Below are positions 43,580 to 51,569 of a DNA stretch of 64,000 nucleotides, in pieces. The notes beneath the pieces were generated by a model. That model saw only the letters and a list, made by a program, of their open reading frames with translations. It ran no database searches and was not told the origin of the DNA. A program made the position numbers and the translations under genes. Position 1 is the first letter of the stretch. Each line of letters begins with the position of its first letter. The DNA is from Spirochaetales bacterium (GTDB taxonomy: Bacteria; Spirochaetota; Spirochaetia; JABMQR01). The stretch is from positions 1 through 64,000 of the forward strand of contig JAGYPA010000018.1 of NCBI GenBank assembly GCA_018399255.1, read 5' to 3'.

Positions 43580-44470
43580 ATGCGCCAGTCAGTACCAGGC
43601 CCTGCCAAAGTTCCGTTAAAACCCCTTCTATTGACCATTCTTGCACCTCTCATCTGGAGCACTGGCGGAGCTGCTATCCGCCTGTTAGGCAGCATGCCGC
43701 CCTGGAATATCCTTTTCTGGCGCTCTCTCTTTATGGCCCTGTCGATCGGATCCTGGCTGATAATGCGCAGCTCGGACCGGGGCAGAAAGCGCAGTCTCTT
43801 TCGCAGCATGCTTCACGGCCTGCCGGTCTCATTTTTCATCAGTCTGTCTATCGGGCTCTATGTTCTTTCTATGACCAGAACCCTGGCTGCCGATTCTATG
43901 CTCATTCAGGGCACAGCCCCGCTGTTTATCATCATCATCGGACACCTCTATCTGAAGGACCCCATAAGCAGAAGATCGATGCTCGCCCTGGCCGGAATAA
44001 CAATCGGTCTGCTGATTATTATTCTGCCCTCGTTATCAAGCAGCCGTCTCAGCGGTAATCTGTTCGGGCTGGGAAAAGCTGTCGCTTTTGCTATGAGCGC
44101 GATCATGGTCCGACGGCTCAAACATGTTGATATGGTTCCGGCTGCCTTTACCGCAGCCATTATCCTGCTTCTTTTTTCACTCATCTTTGTCCGTGATTTT
44201 TCTTTGTCGCCTCACGATCTGCTGGTATCAGCCTACCTCGGCATGGTGCAGACCGGGATCGGTTTTATGGTTTTCGTCAGCTGGTCGGGAAAAATCCCCG
44301 CTACGTACACAGGGGTCATTGTTGTCTTGGAAGCGGTACTCGGGCCGCTCTGGGTCTGGGCCGTTATCGGCGAAGTTCCTGGTATCATGACCCTTATCGG
44401 GGGGTGTATTATATTGGCTTCCCTGGTTTATAATAGCCTCAAGGTTGCTCCTGCCCTGTCTGAAGCGTGA
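43580..44470 (+). CDS. DMT-superfamily transporter (EamA type)
   Basis: A 296-residue protein with ten membrane segments in two EamA halves (APLIWSTGGAAIRLLGSMPP at the start, GMVQTGIGFMVFVSWSGKIP and LEAVLGPLWVWAVIGEVPG in the second). EamA proteins export or import metabolites such as amino acids and nucleotide sugars. Being co-directional with and only 7 bases after fadR2, it may move a metabolite of the FadR-controlled pathway. Its stop is 16 bases from the convergent GHKL gene. Substrate unknown. Confidence 0.85.
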   Translation: MRQSVPGPAKVPLKPLLLTILAPLIWSTGGAAIRLLGSMPPWNILFWRSLFMALSIGSWLIMRSSDRGRKRSLFRSMLHGLPVSFFISLSIGLYVLSMTRTLAADSMLIQGTAPLFIIIIGHLYLKDPISRRSMLALAGITIGLLIIILPSLSSSRLSGNLFGLGKAVAFAMSAIMVRRLKHVDMVPAAFTAAIILLLFSLIFVRDFSLSPHDLLVSAYLGMVQTGIGFMVFVSWSGKIPATYTGVIVVLEAVLGPLWVWAVIGEVPGIMTLIGGCIILASLVYNSLKVAPALSEA

Positions 44471-44486
44471 CATTTCCCTGCAAACT

Positions 44487-46385
44487 CTACAGATTCTCTT
44501 CGGTGTAGAGCTGCAGCTCAATCATCCGCTCCAGCAGCTGCTCCCGGTCAACTTCGGGAAAATTCACCAGAACCAGTTCTTTTGCATACAGTTTGGCGAT
44601 GTATTTCAGCTTTCGTGAGTTTGTCCGGGAAGAGTAGAGGAAATCGGCATGCCCGCTGTTAATAACGATTATAGATCGATTTGAATCATAGGAACTGCGC
44701 CAGAGTTCGCCCGGACAATGGTTAAAGGTATAACCGGGAAGACCGCGGCTGCCCCTCGCCCCCCCGTCCTGATCCTGACCCCGGGAAAACAGCTCCTTTG
44801 TAACCGTGACGACGGCGGTGCAGTGCACCCTGACGTCATTCTGCGTAACAACTGCACTCAGCTCTTCAACACCCGGTTCATCGGGAGCGGTATATTCAAC
44901 AATTTCACCCTCATAAGCTGACAAGGAACCCAGTCCATGCTTTATTTCCCAGGCGACCCGGAATCCATCTTCCAGCACTATTCTTTTACGATCCCGAGCC
45001 TTGACTTGAAATGTCTTCTTTTTTCCTGTTGAAATAACTGCCGAAGCCGGCATTATTACCGCTGAATGGAGCGGCCCGGAAAATTCAAAGAAATCCCGCT
45101 CCCTACCATTACCCTTCCCCGGCCCATCAGCCGTCCCGCTATCCTGATCGGGCATGTAAATACTTTCAACGGCATTTTCCGCGGAGTGAGTTTCTGCATT
45201 GCCCTCACCTTCACCATCACCTTCATCTTCAGAGTCTATCTGGCCGCCTGCCTGAGGAACTCCGGTATCTGACGGAACCCGCAATACTTTCGGTTTGACC
45301 CTCTCCTGAATATGCAGCCACCCATACTCCTCCGTGGGCAGGAACAGCAGCGCATCCCGCAAGGCCTTGCTTATCCGTTTCAGAATATTTTTGCTTACCT
45401 TCTCTTCTTCGGCCTTTTTCTGCTCTGCGGCCAGCTCCTCAAGCTTTACCGATATTTGCACAAGGGAAGCCAGAAAGCTTTCATAGGCATCATCAAGGAC
45501 TATTCCATCCCGGGTTCCGGGAGTCAGCTGCAGAAAGGAGGCATCGATAATACCCTCGAGCAGCTCGGAATTCCAGGGATAGCAGTTAAACGCCTCAAGC
45601 CGGGTAATATCGTCGATAACCCGTGTACCATGGCGATAGAGCCCGATCTTGTTTTTCGGTGAGGGATCATTGATATAGAGTTCGCAGTAGATTTCCCCCA
45701 GGGGATTTTTTGCCTGCGGAAGATTGTGGATAAGCTGACCGGTAAATTTTCGCGGTTCCACCAGCAGCTCCTTTCTTGCCGACTTGTCAAGAATGCGAAT
45801 TTCTACTCCGCTCTTTGCAATCCGGTCCCGCAGTTCGGAAGCCAGATAATTCTGGATTTTCTCACCGGATAGATACCGGATACCGGAAAGCAGGGGGGTA
45901 ATGTAAAGTTCAGTTCCCGTCCCCTTTTCAAAAAGTTCCCGGACTTCGGTAATCGAGTAGCCGGGATTGTTCTTCACCAGTTTCATCCTTCGGGTAATCC
46001 CCTCGCTTCCGGTAGATGTAAGCATAAGCTGATCCCCGACAGTCCAGAAACTGAGTAGACCGATACCAAATTCCCCCTGAATTCTCCCGGTATCTCCGCT
46101 CCCGGCCTGCTTTTTAAGCTTCCGCTTGATAGAATCTCCAATGTGCGTCGCAACATAGGAGAAATCATCTATACCGGTACCATCATCGATAATCTTCAGA
46201 TAATGATCCCCTTTAAGCTTCCCGCGAATAATCCGGATGTGCTTTGCCTGGGCATCGATACTGTTCTCGACAAATTCCGCCACAGCCTTCAGGGGATTAT
46301 TCTGGGAATAGGCAATTATGGTGATTGCATTCCAATTGTCGCCAATTTTAAGCTTGCCTGCGTTTGCATTCTTCGTCCTTGCCAT
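44487..46385 (-). CDS. GHKL (Bergerat-fold) ATPase, MORC/HSP90-like, with C-terminal Ig-like domain
   Basis: The 632-residue protein starts with a GHKL ATP-binding domain: N box KAVAEFVENSIDAQA, G1 IDDGTGIDD and G2 GEFGIGLLSFWTVGD, closest in pattern to MORC and HSP90 rather than kinases. An S5-like transducer region follows to about 300, then an acidic low-complexity linker (EDEGDGEGEGNAE). An Ig-like beta domain (IVEYTAPDEPGVEELSAVV) and a C-terminal helical domain with INSGHADFL close it. Prokaryotic MORC-like ATPases have been proposed to act in DNA conflict systems, but no nuclease, helicase or methylase is adjacent here. Role unknown. Confidence 0.7.
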   Translation of the reverse strand: MARTKNANAGKLKIGDNWNAITIIAYSQNNPLKAVAEFVENSIDAQAKHIRIIRGKLKGDHYLKIIDDGTGIDDFSYVATHIGDSIKRKLKKQAGSGDTGRIQGEFGIGLLSFWTVGDQLMLTSTGSEGITRRMKLVKNNPGYSITEVRELFEKGTGTELYITPLLSGIRYLSGEKIQNYLASELRDRIAKSGVEIRILDKSARKELLVEPRKFTGQLIHNLPQAKNPLGEIYCELYINDPSPKNKIGLYRHGTRVIDDITRLEAFNCYPWNSELLEGIIDASFLQLTPGTRDGIVLDDAYESFLASLVQISVKLEELAAEQKKAEEEKVSKNILKRISKALRDALLFLPTEEYGWLHIQERVKPKVLRVPSDTGVPQAGGQIDSEDEGDGEGEGNAETHSAENAVESIYMPDQDSGTADGPGKGNGRERDFFEFSGPLHSAVIMPASAVISTGKKKTFQVKARDRKRIVLEDGFRVAWEIKHGLGSLSAYEGEIVEYTAPDEPGVEELSAVVTQNDVRVHCTAVVTVTKELFSRGQDQDGGARGSRGLPGYTFNHCPGELWRSSYDSNRSIIVINSGHADFLYSSRTNSRKLKYIAKLYAKELVLVNFPEVDREQLLERMIELQLYTEENL

Positions 46386-46506
46386 AATCCCGCCATCTCC
46401 TCACTGCTCAACCTTGTTTTTGTAAGAGCATCACTTACCATACTCCAATGGTCCGGCAATAATCAAGAGAATTTTTTTTCTTCTTCCCAACCTCCCCTCA
46501 GCAGGC

Positions 46507-46512
46507 TATAAT
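46507..46512 (+). promoter_or_regulatory. Perfect -10 box 7 bases before the LuxR-type gene
   Basis: TATAAT at 46507-46512 is followed by ATG at 46520; the -35 (TTCCCA) is weak. The start of transcription would coincide with the ATG, so the message is probably leaderless. AGGGG between them is too close to be a ribosome site. Confidence 0.5.
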
Positions 46513-46519
46513 CAGGGGT

Positions 46520-47467
46520 ATGATATCTTTTATTTCGGGACTGCTGCTGGTTTTTCATTTTTCCCTGGTGTTCTCGATTACTTTTTTCTGTATAGTAATC
46601 TATTATCGAACCCGTGACTCGCAAATCAGCCGGTTCCTGCGCATCCTTATCCCCCTGTCGCTGTTCACCCTGATCTACTTTCTCTACTACCAGGCATCAG
46701 CGGAAGCTGCCGCCCTGCAGCCTGATACCCGTGAGGGGCTGGCTCTCTATCTGCTTATAGTAACCTGCATAGCTCTGGCAGCTTTTATCCAGGGAGTAGT
46801 CGCCTTTCTCGTCAGCCTTATTGTTCCCGATGCCGAAAAAAAACGAATCCCGCTTATTATCACCAATATTCTGATCATGCTCTTTCTGCTCTTCAGCATC
46901 TATTCCCTGATTCTCCTTAACCGGGAGAGCTGGGAAGCCGCCCTGTCAGCAGCCCTGACCGAAATGTTCCTTTACAGCAGCCTGCTGCTTCTTATTCCAA
47001 CAATAGTCGCATCAATTTTTCTTCCTCGCTACCGGGGCAAGGAAAACTACCGGCTGCTCTCCAGCATGCTTATCGCCTTTTATCCGATGGTGCTCACCCT
47101 GCCGGCAGATCTCATTCTCCTTCGGGAGCTCTCCTTCAAGCTCACCCTGCTTACCCACACGCTGCTTTGCGGATTTTTCTTTTTCTACATTCTCCGCCAC
47201 TATCTGGTAAACTATGAAGCTTCCCCGAACAGCATACAGGATGCCGCGGCCGCCTACTTCTCCAAACATGATATCAGCAGCCGGGAACAGGAGATCGTGC
47301 TCAAGCTGATCGAGGGCAAGACAAATCGTGAAATCGGGGATGAACTTTTCATTTCCCCCAATACGGTCAAGACGCATATCAGAAATATTTACAAAAAACT
47401 TGAGATTTCCAACCGGGTCCAGCTGGTACACAAGATAAAAATTGACCAGCCGCCTTCCCGGCTTTAA
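46520..47467 (+). CDS. Membrane-anchored LuxR-type regulator (7TM plus HTH)
   Basis: A 315-residue protein. The first ~230 residues contain about seven hydrophobic segments and the last ~65 a LuxR/FixJ helix-turn-helix (ISSREQEIVLKLIEGKTNRE, ISPNTVKTHIRNIYKKLEI). Fusion of a polytopic membrane domain to a LuxR domain implies sensing in the membrane and DNA binding at its inner face. Targets are unknown; the epimerase gene 180 bases downstream is one candidate. The 3' end runs into a 20-bp tandem repeat, whose first copy supplies the final codons and stop. Confidence 0.82.
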   Translation: MISFISGLLLVFHFSLVFSITFFCIVIYYRTRDSQISRFLRILIPLSLFTLIYFLYYQASAEAAALQPDTREGLALYLLIVTCIALAAFIQGVVAFLVSLIVPDAEKKRIPLIITNILIMLFLLFSIYSLILLNRESWEAALSAALTEMFLYSSLLLLIPTIVASIFLPRYRGKENYRLLSSMLIAFYPMVLTLPADLILLRELSFKLTLLTHTLLCGFFFFYILRHYLVNYEASPNSIQDAAAAYFSKHDISSREQEIVLKLIEGKTNREIGDELFISPNTVKTHIRNIYKKLEISNRVQLVHKIKIDQPPSRL

Positions 47468-47508
47468 AGCCGCCTTCCCGGCAGTAAAGCCGCCTTCCCG
47501 GCAATAAA
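47449..47508. repeat. Three tandem 20-bp repeats at the 3' end of the LuxR-type gene
   Basis: Three contiguous units of GCCGCCTTCCCGGCNNTAAA, differing only at two bases, begin inside the gene and continue past its stop. Each unit can fold as GCCG-CCTTCC-CGGC and each ends in TAA. Confidence 0.9.
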
Positions 47509-47515
47509 GTATCAC

Positions 47516-47553
47516 CCTTTCGGGCTATTGAAAAAATACCCCTCTCCGAAAGG
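47516..47553. other. Inverted repeat after the tandem repeat
   Basis: CCTTTCGG (47516-47523) and CCGAAAGG (47546-47553) form an 8-bp perfect stem with a 22-base loop. Alone, CCC-TTTC-GGG makes a small local hairpin. A T run follows only about 20 bases later, so terminator function is uncertain. Confidence 0.4.
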
Positions 47554-47647
47554 CCTAATCACTCATACCGGCGATTTTTTTCCTCTGTCTGCCGCAGTAC
47601 TATGAAGAAAAAGAGTTGTATAGCGAAAAGAGTCGGGGAGGATCGAA

Positions 47648-49156
47648 GTGACCGGAGAACGCAGGCACAGGCAAACGATATTCATGACTGGAGCTACCGG
47701 CCATATGGGGTATGAGACCCTGCGCCTGCTCCTGGAATCGGACAGCTTCGTTATACGGCTGCTGGCGTTGCCTGACAAAGAAGGGCGCAGAAAACTGAAC
47801 CCGTACCGCCGCTGCCAGGACCTCACCATCATCTGGGGCGATCTGACCAACTATGCCGATGTGCTCGCCGGAGCAGCGGGAGCAGATATTATCCTCCACC
47901 TGGGAGCAGTAATTCCCCCGGCATCTGATTATCACCCCGAGCTGGCCAGGAGGGTAAATTATCAGGGAACCCTGAATGTGATAGCTGCCGCGAAAGCCCG
48001 ACCAGACAAGGACTGCCCGAAACTGGTATTTATCGGGACCGTGGCCGAAGCAGGCAGTCGTCTGCCGCCGGTTCACTGGGGCAGGGTTGGAGATCCCATC
48101 CAGGTCAGCCAGTTTGACGCCTACTCAGAGAGCAAAGTCATGGCAGAACGGGCGGTTATTGAATCGGGCCTGCCCGGATGGGTATCCCTGAGGCAGACCG
48201 CTATGCTGTATCCCGAACTCTTCAGCAAGCTCGATCCCATCATGTTCCACCACCCCCTCAATACTCACATGGAGTGGGTCACCGTGGGTGATTCAGCCCG
48301 GGTTCTGGTCAATCTCTGCCGGAAGCAGGCAGAAGGTTCACTGCCTGACGATTTCTGGTGCCGCATCTATAACATCGGCGGCGGTGAGAGCTTCCGGAAA
48401 ACGAATGAAGAATTCATGCAGGCGGGCTTCCGTTCTATGGGTATCAGAGATTTTCACCGGACGGTCAATCCGAACTGGTTTGCCGCGGGAAATTTTCACG
48501 GCTGCTGGTTTCTGGATTCTGACAAGCTCAACCGGATTCTGGATTTTCGCCGGGATACCTTTGACGGGTTTTTCAAGGAGATGGAAGCCTTAATGCCCCT
48601 GAAAAAACGCTTTCTGCGCTTCGCGGCAGCTCTGGCGCCGGCATGGATCATAAAACAGGCTGTCATGCGGCCGCTGGCTATGGCGCCGGAGGGAACCTTG
48701 CATGCGCTGAAACTGCAGCTGATCGAAAGGTGTCAGGCTTTCTGGCCGAATATCGAAAACTGGAAGCTTATTCCCTCCAGGTGGAAGCAGATTTTCATCG
48801 ACCATAATCCCCCTTCATCGGTAATTCTCCACGGGTTTGACGAAAACAAACCTGAAGCGGCGATAACCCTCGAAGATATTCAGACTGCTGCTGTCTTTCG
48901 CGGCGGTACATGCCTTGCAGAATCAATGACGACGGGAGACCTCAGTTATCCGCTCAGGTGGCGCTGCGGCAGCGGTCATGAATTCTCAGCAACTCCCCGT
49001 CTGGTACTTCACAGCGGTCACTGGTGCCCCATCTGCGATATTCAAACCTCAGAATACGCAAAATCAAGCCGTATCAACCCCTTTCTCCGACAAGTACTTT
49101 CTCCATCGCCGGCTCCTGTAAATGCCCGGAACCTCGTCCATAACGTCCGTCCATAA
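47648..49156 (+). CDS. NAD-dependent epimerase/dehydratase fused to a C-terminal zinc-finger-like segment
   Basis: The 502-residue protein begins at GTG 47648 (GGGAGGATCGAA upstream). Residues 10-320 are an extended SDR: NAD motif MTGATGHMGYETLRLL, YSESK at the catalytic Tyr-Lys position (in FDAYSESKVMAERA) and a nucleotide-sugar-like C-terminal half. After a helical linker comes WRCGSGHEFSATPRL...HSGHWCPICD, which places Cys/His pairs like a treble-clef zinc finger. Such fusion is not usual for epimerases. Substrate unknown; sugar or ketone reduction is possible. Confidence 0.72.
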   Translation: MTGERRHRQTIFMTGATGHMGYETLRLLLESDSFVIRLLALPDKEGRRKLNPYRRCQDLTIIWGDLTNYADVLAGAAGADIILHLGAVIPPASDYHPELARRVNYQGTLNVIAAAKARPDKDCPKLVFIGTVAEAGSRLPPVHWGRVGDPIQVSQFDAYSESKVMAERAVIESGLPGWVSLRQTAMLYPELFSKLDPIMFHHPLNTHMEWVTVGDSARVLVNLCRKQAEGSLPDDFWCRIYNIGGGESFRKTNEEFMQAGFRSMGIRDFHRTVNPNWFAAGNFHGCWFLDSDKLNRILDFRRDTFDGFFKEMEALMPLKKRFLRFAAALAPAWIIKQAVMRPLAMAPEGTLHALKLQLIERCQAFWPNIENWKLIPSRWKQIFIDHNPPSSVILHGFDENKPEAAITLEDIQTAAVFRGGTCLAESMTTGDLSYPLRWRCGSGHEFSATPRLVLHSGHWCPICDIQTSEYAKSSRINPFLRQVLSPSPAPVNARNLVHNVRP

Positions 49157-49261
49157 CCCCTCCAACATATGATATACTGATACCGAGACATTTTTAAAAA
49201 ACGGCCGGAACCTGCATTATGTTCTGACTCATATACTGTCTTGTCATGCAAAGGAGGTATC

Positions 49262-50290
49262 ATGCGGATACAGGAGTGGGGAAAAGCAGTCGGGGATTCT
49301 GTGGGATCTGTCTTTTTCGGCAGCCGACAGGCTGTTGAGCAGATTCTGGCGGCAGTACTGTGCAGGGGGCATGTGCTTATCGAAGATGTGCCGGGAGTGG
49401 GCAAAACAATTCTTGCGCGGGCGGCTGCAGCCAGCCTGGGAGGGACATTTGCACGGATTCAGTGCACTCCCGACTTGATGCCAACCGATATCATCGGTGT
49501 TTCGGTCTACAATCCGGCTGACGGCAAGTTCACGTTTCGTCCGGGACCGATCGAAGCGAACGTGGTACTGGTTGATGAGATTAACCGGGCTACCCCGCGC
49601 ACTCAGTCAGCGCTGCTCGAAGCAATGGCGGAAGGCCAGATTTCAATCGACCATGAAGTCCGGAAGCTGCCGGATCCTTTTCTGGTGCTGGCCACCGAGA
49701 ATCCGATCGACTTTGAGGGAACCTACCCCCTGCCGGAAGCCCAGAAAGATCGCTTTTTCCTCTCCCTGTCGCTCGGCTACCCGTCCGGAGATGCTGAAAT
49801 GCTCATACTGGAAGCGCAAAATCATTCTCTTTCCCACCCTGTCGAGAATTTGACGGCAGTCTCTCTCCCTGAGGACGTTCTGGCTCTGCAAAACCAGGTG
49901 CTGGAAGTGTATGTGAGTACAGAACTGCGCCGCTATATACTCGGCCTGACAGCAGCGACCCGTGAGAGCTCCCTCCTCAAGCTCGGGGTTTCCCCCAGAG
50001 GAAGTCTGGCGTTATTTCACGGAGCACAGGCACTTGCTGCACTCCGTGGACGGGATTTTGTTATCCCGGAGGATATCAGGGAGCTGGCTCTTCCTGTCTT
50101 TGCCAAACGCATAATCCTTATGCCGGATCAGGCCATGAAAGGCATGACTGAGGAGATTGTTATTCGCCGCTGTATGGAGCAGGTTCCCGTACCTGTCCCG
50201 GGAAAACCTCGCAATCCGGTAAACCCGCCCGAACCTGAAAACCCTGGCAACTCTGGCAGTTCTCTTAATTCCGGTAAGGTCGATGTCTAA
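49262..50290 (+). CDS. MoxR-family AAA+ ATPase
   Basis: A 342-residue ATPase with Walker A EDVPGVGKTILARA, Walker B VVLVDEINRATPRTQ, sensor 1 ATENPID and the MoxR lid domain (ISPRGSLALFHGAQALAAL-like SPRGSLALFHGAQAL). MoxR proteins act as chaperone-like ATPases with DUF58 partners, often in envelope stress or assembly. AAAGGAGG precedes ATG 49262. The next gene, a DUF58 protein, overlaps by 8 bases. Confidence 0.92.
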   Translation: MRIQEWGKAVGDSVGSVFFGSRQAVEQILAAVLCRGHVLIEDVPGVGKTILARAAAASLGGTFARIQCTPDLMPTDIIGVSVYNPADGKFTFRPGPIEANVVLVDEINRATPRTQSALLEAMAEGQISIDHEVRKLPDPFLVLATENPIDFEGTYPLPEAQKDRFFLSLSLGYPSGDAEMLILEAQNHSLSHPVENLTAVSLPEDVLALQNQVLEVYVSTELRRYILGLTAATRESSLLKLGVSPRGSLALFHGAQALAALRGRDFVIPEDIRELALPVFAKRIILMPDQAMKGMTEEIVIRRCMEQVPVPVPGKPRNPVNPPEPENPGNSGSSLNSGKVDV

Positions 50291-51569
50291 AAAAATGACC
50301 GGCGGTGTGCTGCTGGCAGTCGCAGCTCTGCTGTTCCTGCCCTTCAGAATGGGACAGGTGCTTGCATTCGCCGATCTTATTATTATGCTCTTTTCTTATG
50401 CCTGGTCGTCAGCCGCCAGGACTTCACTGACTGCAGCAAGAGAGCTGAACATAGTACGAATTGACGCCTATCACACTGTCAGCCTCGTAACAATCCTGAA
50501 AAACAGCAGCCGCATCCCCTTTCCCGGGATAAAATATACCGATTCCGCTCCGGATCTTTTTTTCAGCACGCCGCCGACGGCATTGCTGCATATTCCGGGC
50601 AAACGGGAGATCACGGTCAGCAGTCGGCTGCAGGGGTATCGACGGGGAGTCTACCAGGCAGGACCGATGGAACTGTCAGGCAGCGATCCGCTGGGATTGT
50701 TTCCCTGGAAAAAAAAGCTGCCGAATACGCAAGTTTCGGTAGTAATCTACCCCGAGATTATTCCCCTCGCCAAACCCTTCAGCATTCAGCGGGGAAGGAT
50801 AGGCGGAAGCTCACGTACCACTGATAAAGCTTATGAGGATGTAAGCCGCTATCTCGGGATGCGGGACTACCAACCGGGAGATCCTTTCAGGATTATCAAC
50901 TGGAAAGCTTCGGCTCGCCGTGGAAAACTCCAGACTATGGATTACGAGCGGACCATCCATGCTCCCGCCTGGGTAATATTGGATACTGCCCGCGAAGCAT
51001 ACCCGGAACGGCATCGGGAAGCATGGATTGAACGGGCAATTTCCGCTGTCGCCTCAATCTGCACAGCCTATGGAGCCGTGGGGCAGCCGATCGGTCTTCT
51101 CTGCAGCGGAACGACTCCATCAGCAGAAATCGCGAATTATTATGAAATACTCCCTGAAAGCGATAAAGCACCACCCCCATCCCCTCTCCTGCTGCAGCCG
51201 GGAGCCGGAAGCGGCCAGATCGAGGCTATTCTTTCTCTTCTTGCTTCCCTCTCTCCTGCAAAAGCTTACCGGAAGCTGCTGGAGAGTTTTATGCTGCTCC
51301 GGGCTGAGACATCATTGCATATCCCGGTCTCACCTGCGGGTGAACGGATCTTCTATATCGGACCGACGCTGTTTAATGAAGAGCGCACACGGATGATATT
51401 CCTCCGTAAACGAGGAGCTGCTGTTGATTATCACCCGGCCGCCTCCCGTTTTGAAGATGATACCGAACTCAGAGCCAGCGGTGTTGCCATTTCCCCGCTG
51501 ATAGAATACGGGCCGGATCTTTTCCGCGCGCAGCTGCTGCCGGCAAGCAGAAAGGAAGCTGTTCTATGA
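50283..51569 (+). CDS. DUF58 (vWA-like) membrane-anchored protein
   Basis: A 428-residue protein: two N-terminal membrane segments (about 5-45), a beta-rich domain (about 50-170) and the DUF58 signature GDPFRIINWKASARRGKL (about 200), which lies at the start of a von Willebrand A-like fold. It is the standard partner of MoxR, overlapping it by 8 bases and the following gene by 4. The complex is thought to work at the inner membrane on envelope proteins; the client is unknown. Confidence 0.88.
   Translation: MSKKMTGGVLLAVAALLFLPFRMGQVLAFADLIIMLFSYAWSSAARTSLTAARELNIVRIDAYHTVSLVTILKNSSRIPFPGIKYTDSAPDLFFSTPPTALLHIPGKREITVSSRLQGYRRGVYQAGPMELSGSDPLGLFPWKKKLPNTQVSVVIYPEIIPLAKPFSIQRGRIGGSSRTTDKAYEDVSRYLGMRDYQPGDPFRIINWKASARRGKLQTMDYERTIHAPAWVILDTAREAYPERHREAWIERAISAVASICTAYGAVGQPIGLLCSGTTPSAEIANYYEILPESDKAPPPSPLLLQPGAGSGQIEAILSLLASLSPAKAYRKLLESFMLLRAETSLHIPVSPAGERIFYIGPTLFNEERTRMIFLRKRGAAVDYHPAASRFEDDTELRASGVAISPLIEYGPDLFRAQLLPASRKEAVL

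Noticed and set aside
47449..47508. CRISPR or integron-type repeat
   Set aside because: Only three directly abutting 20-bp copies, no spacers and no cas or integrase gene.
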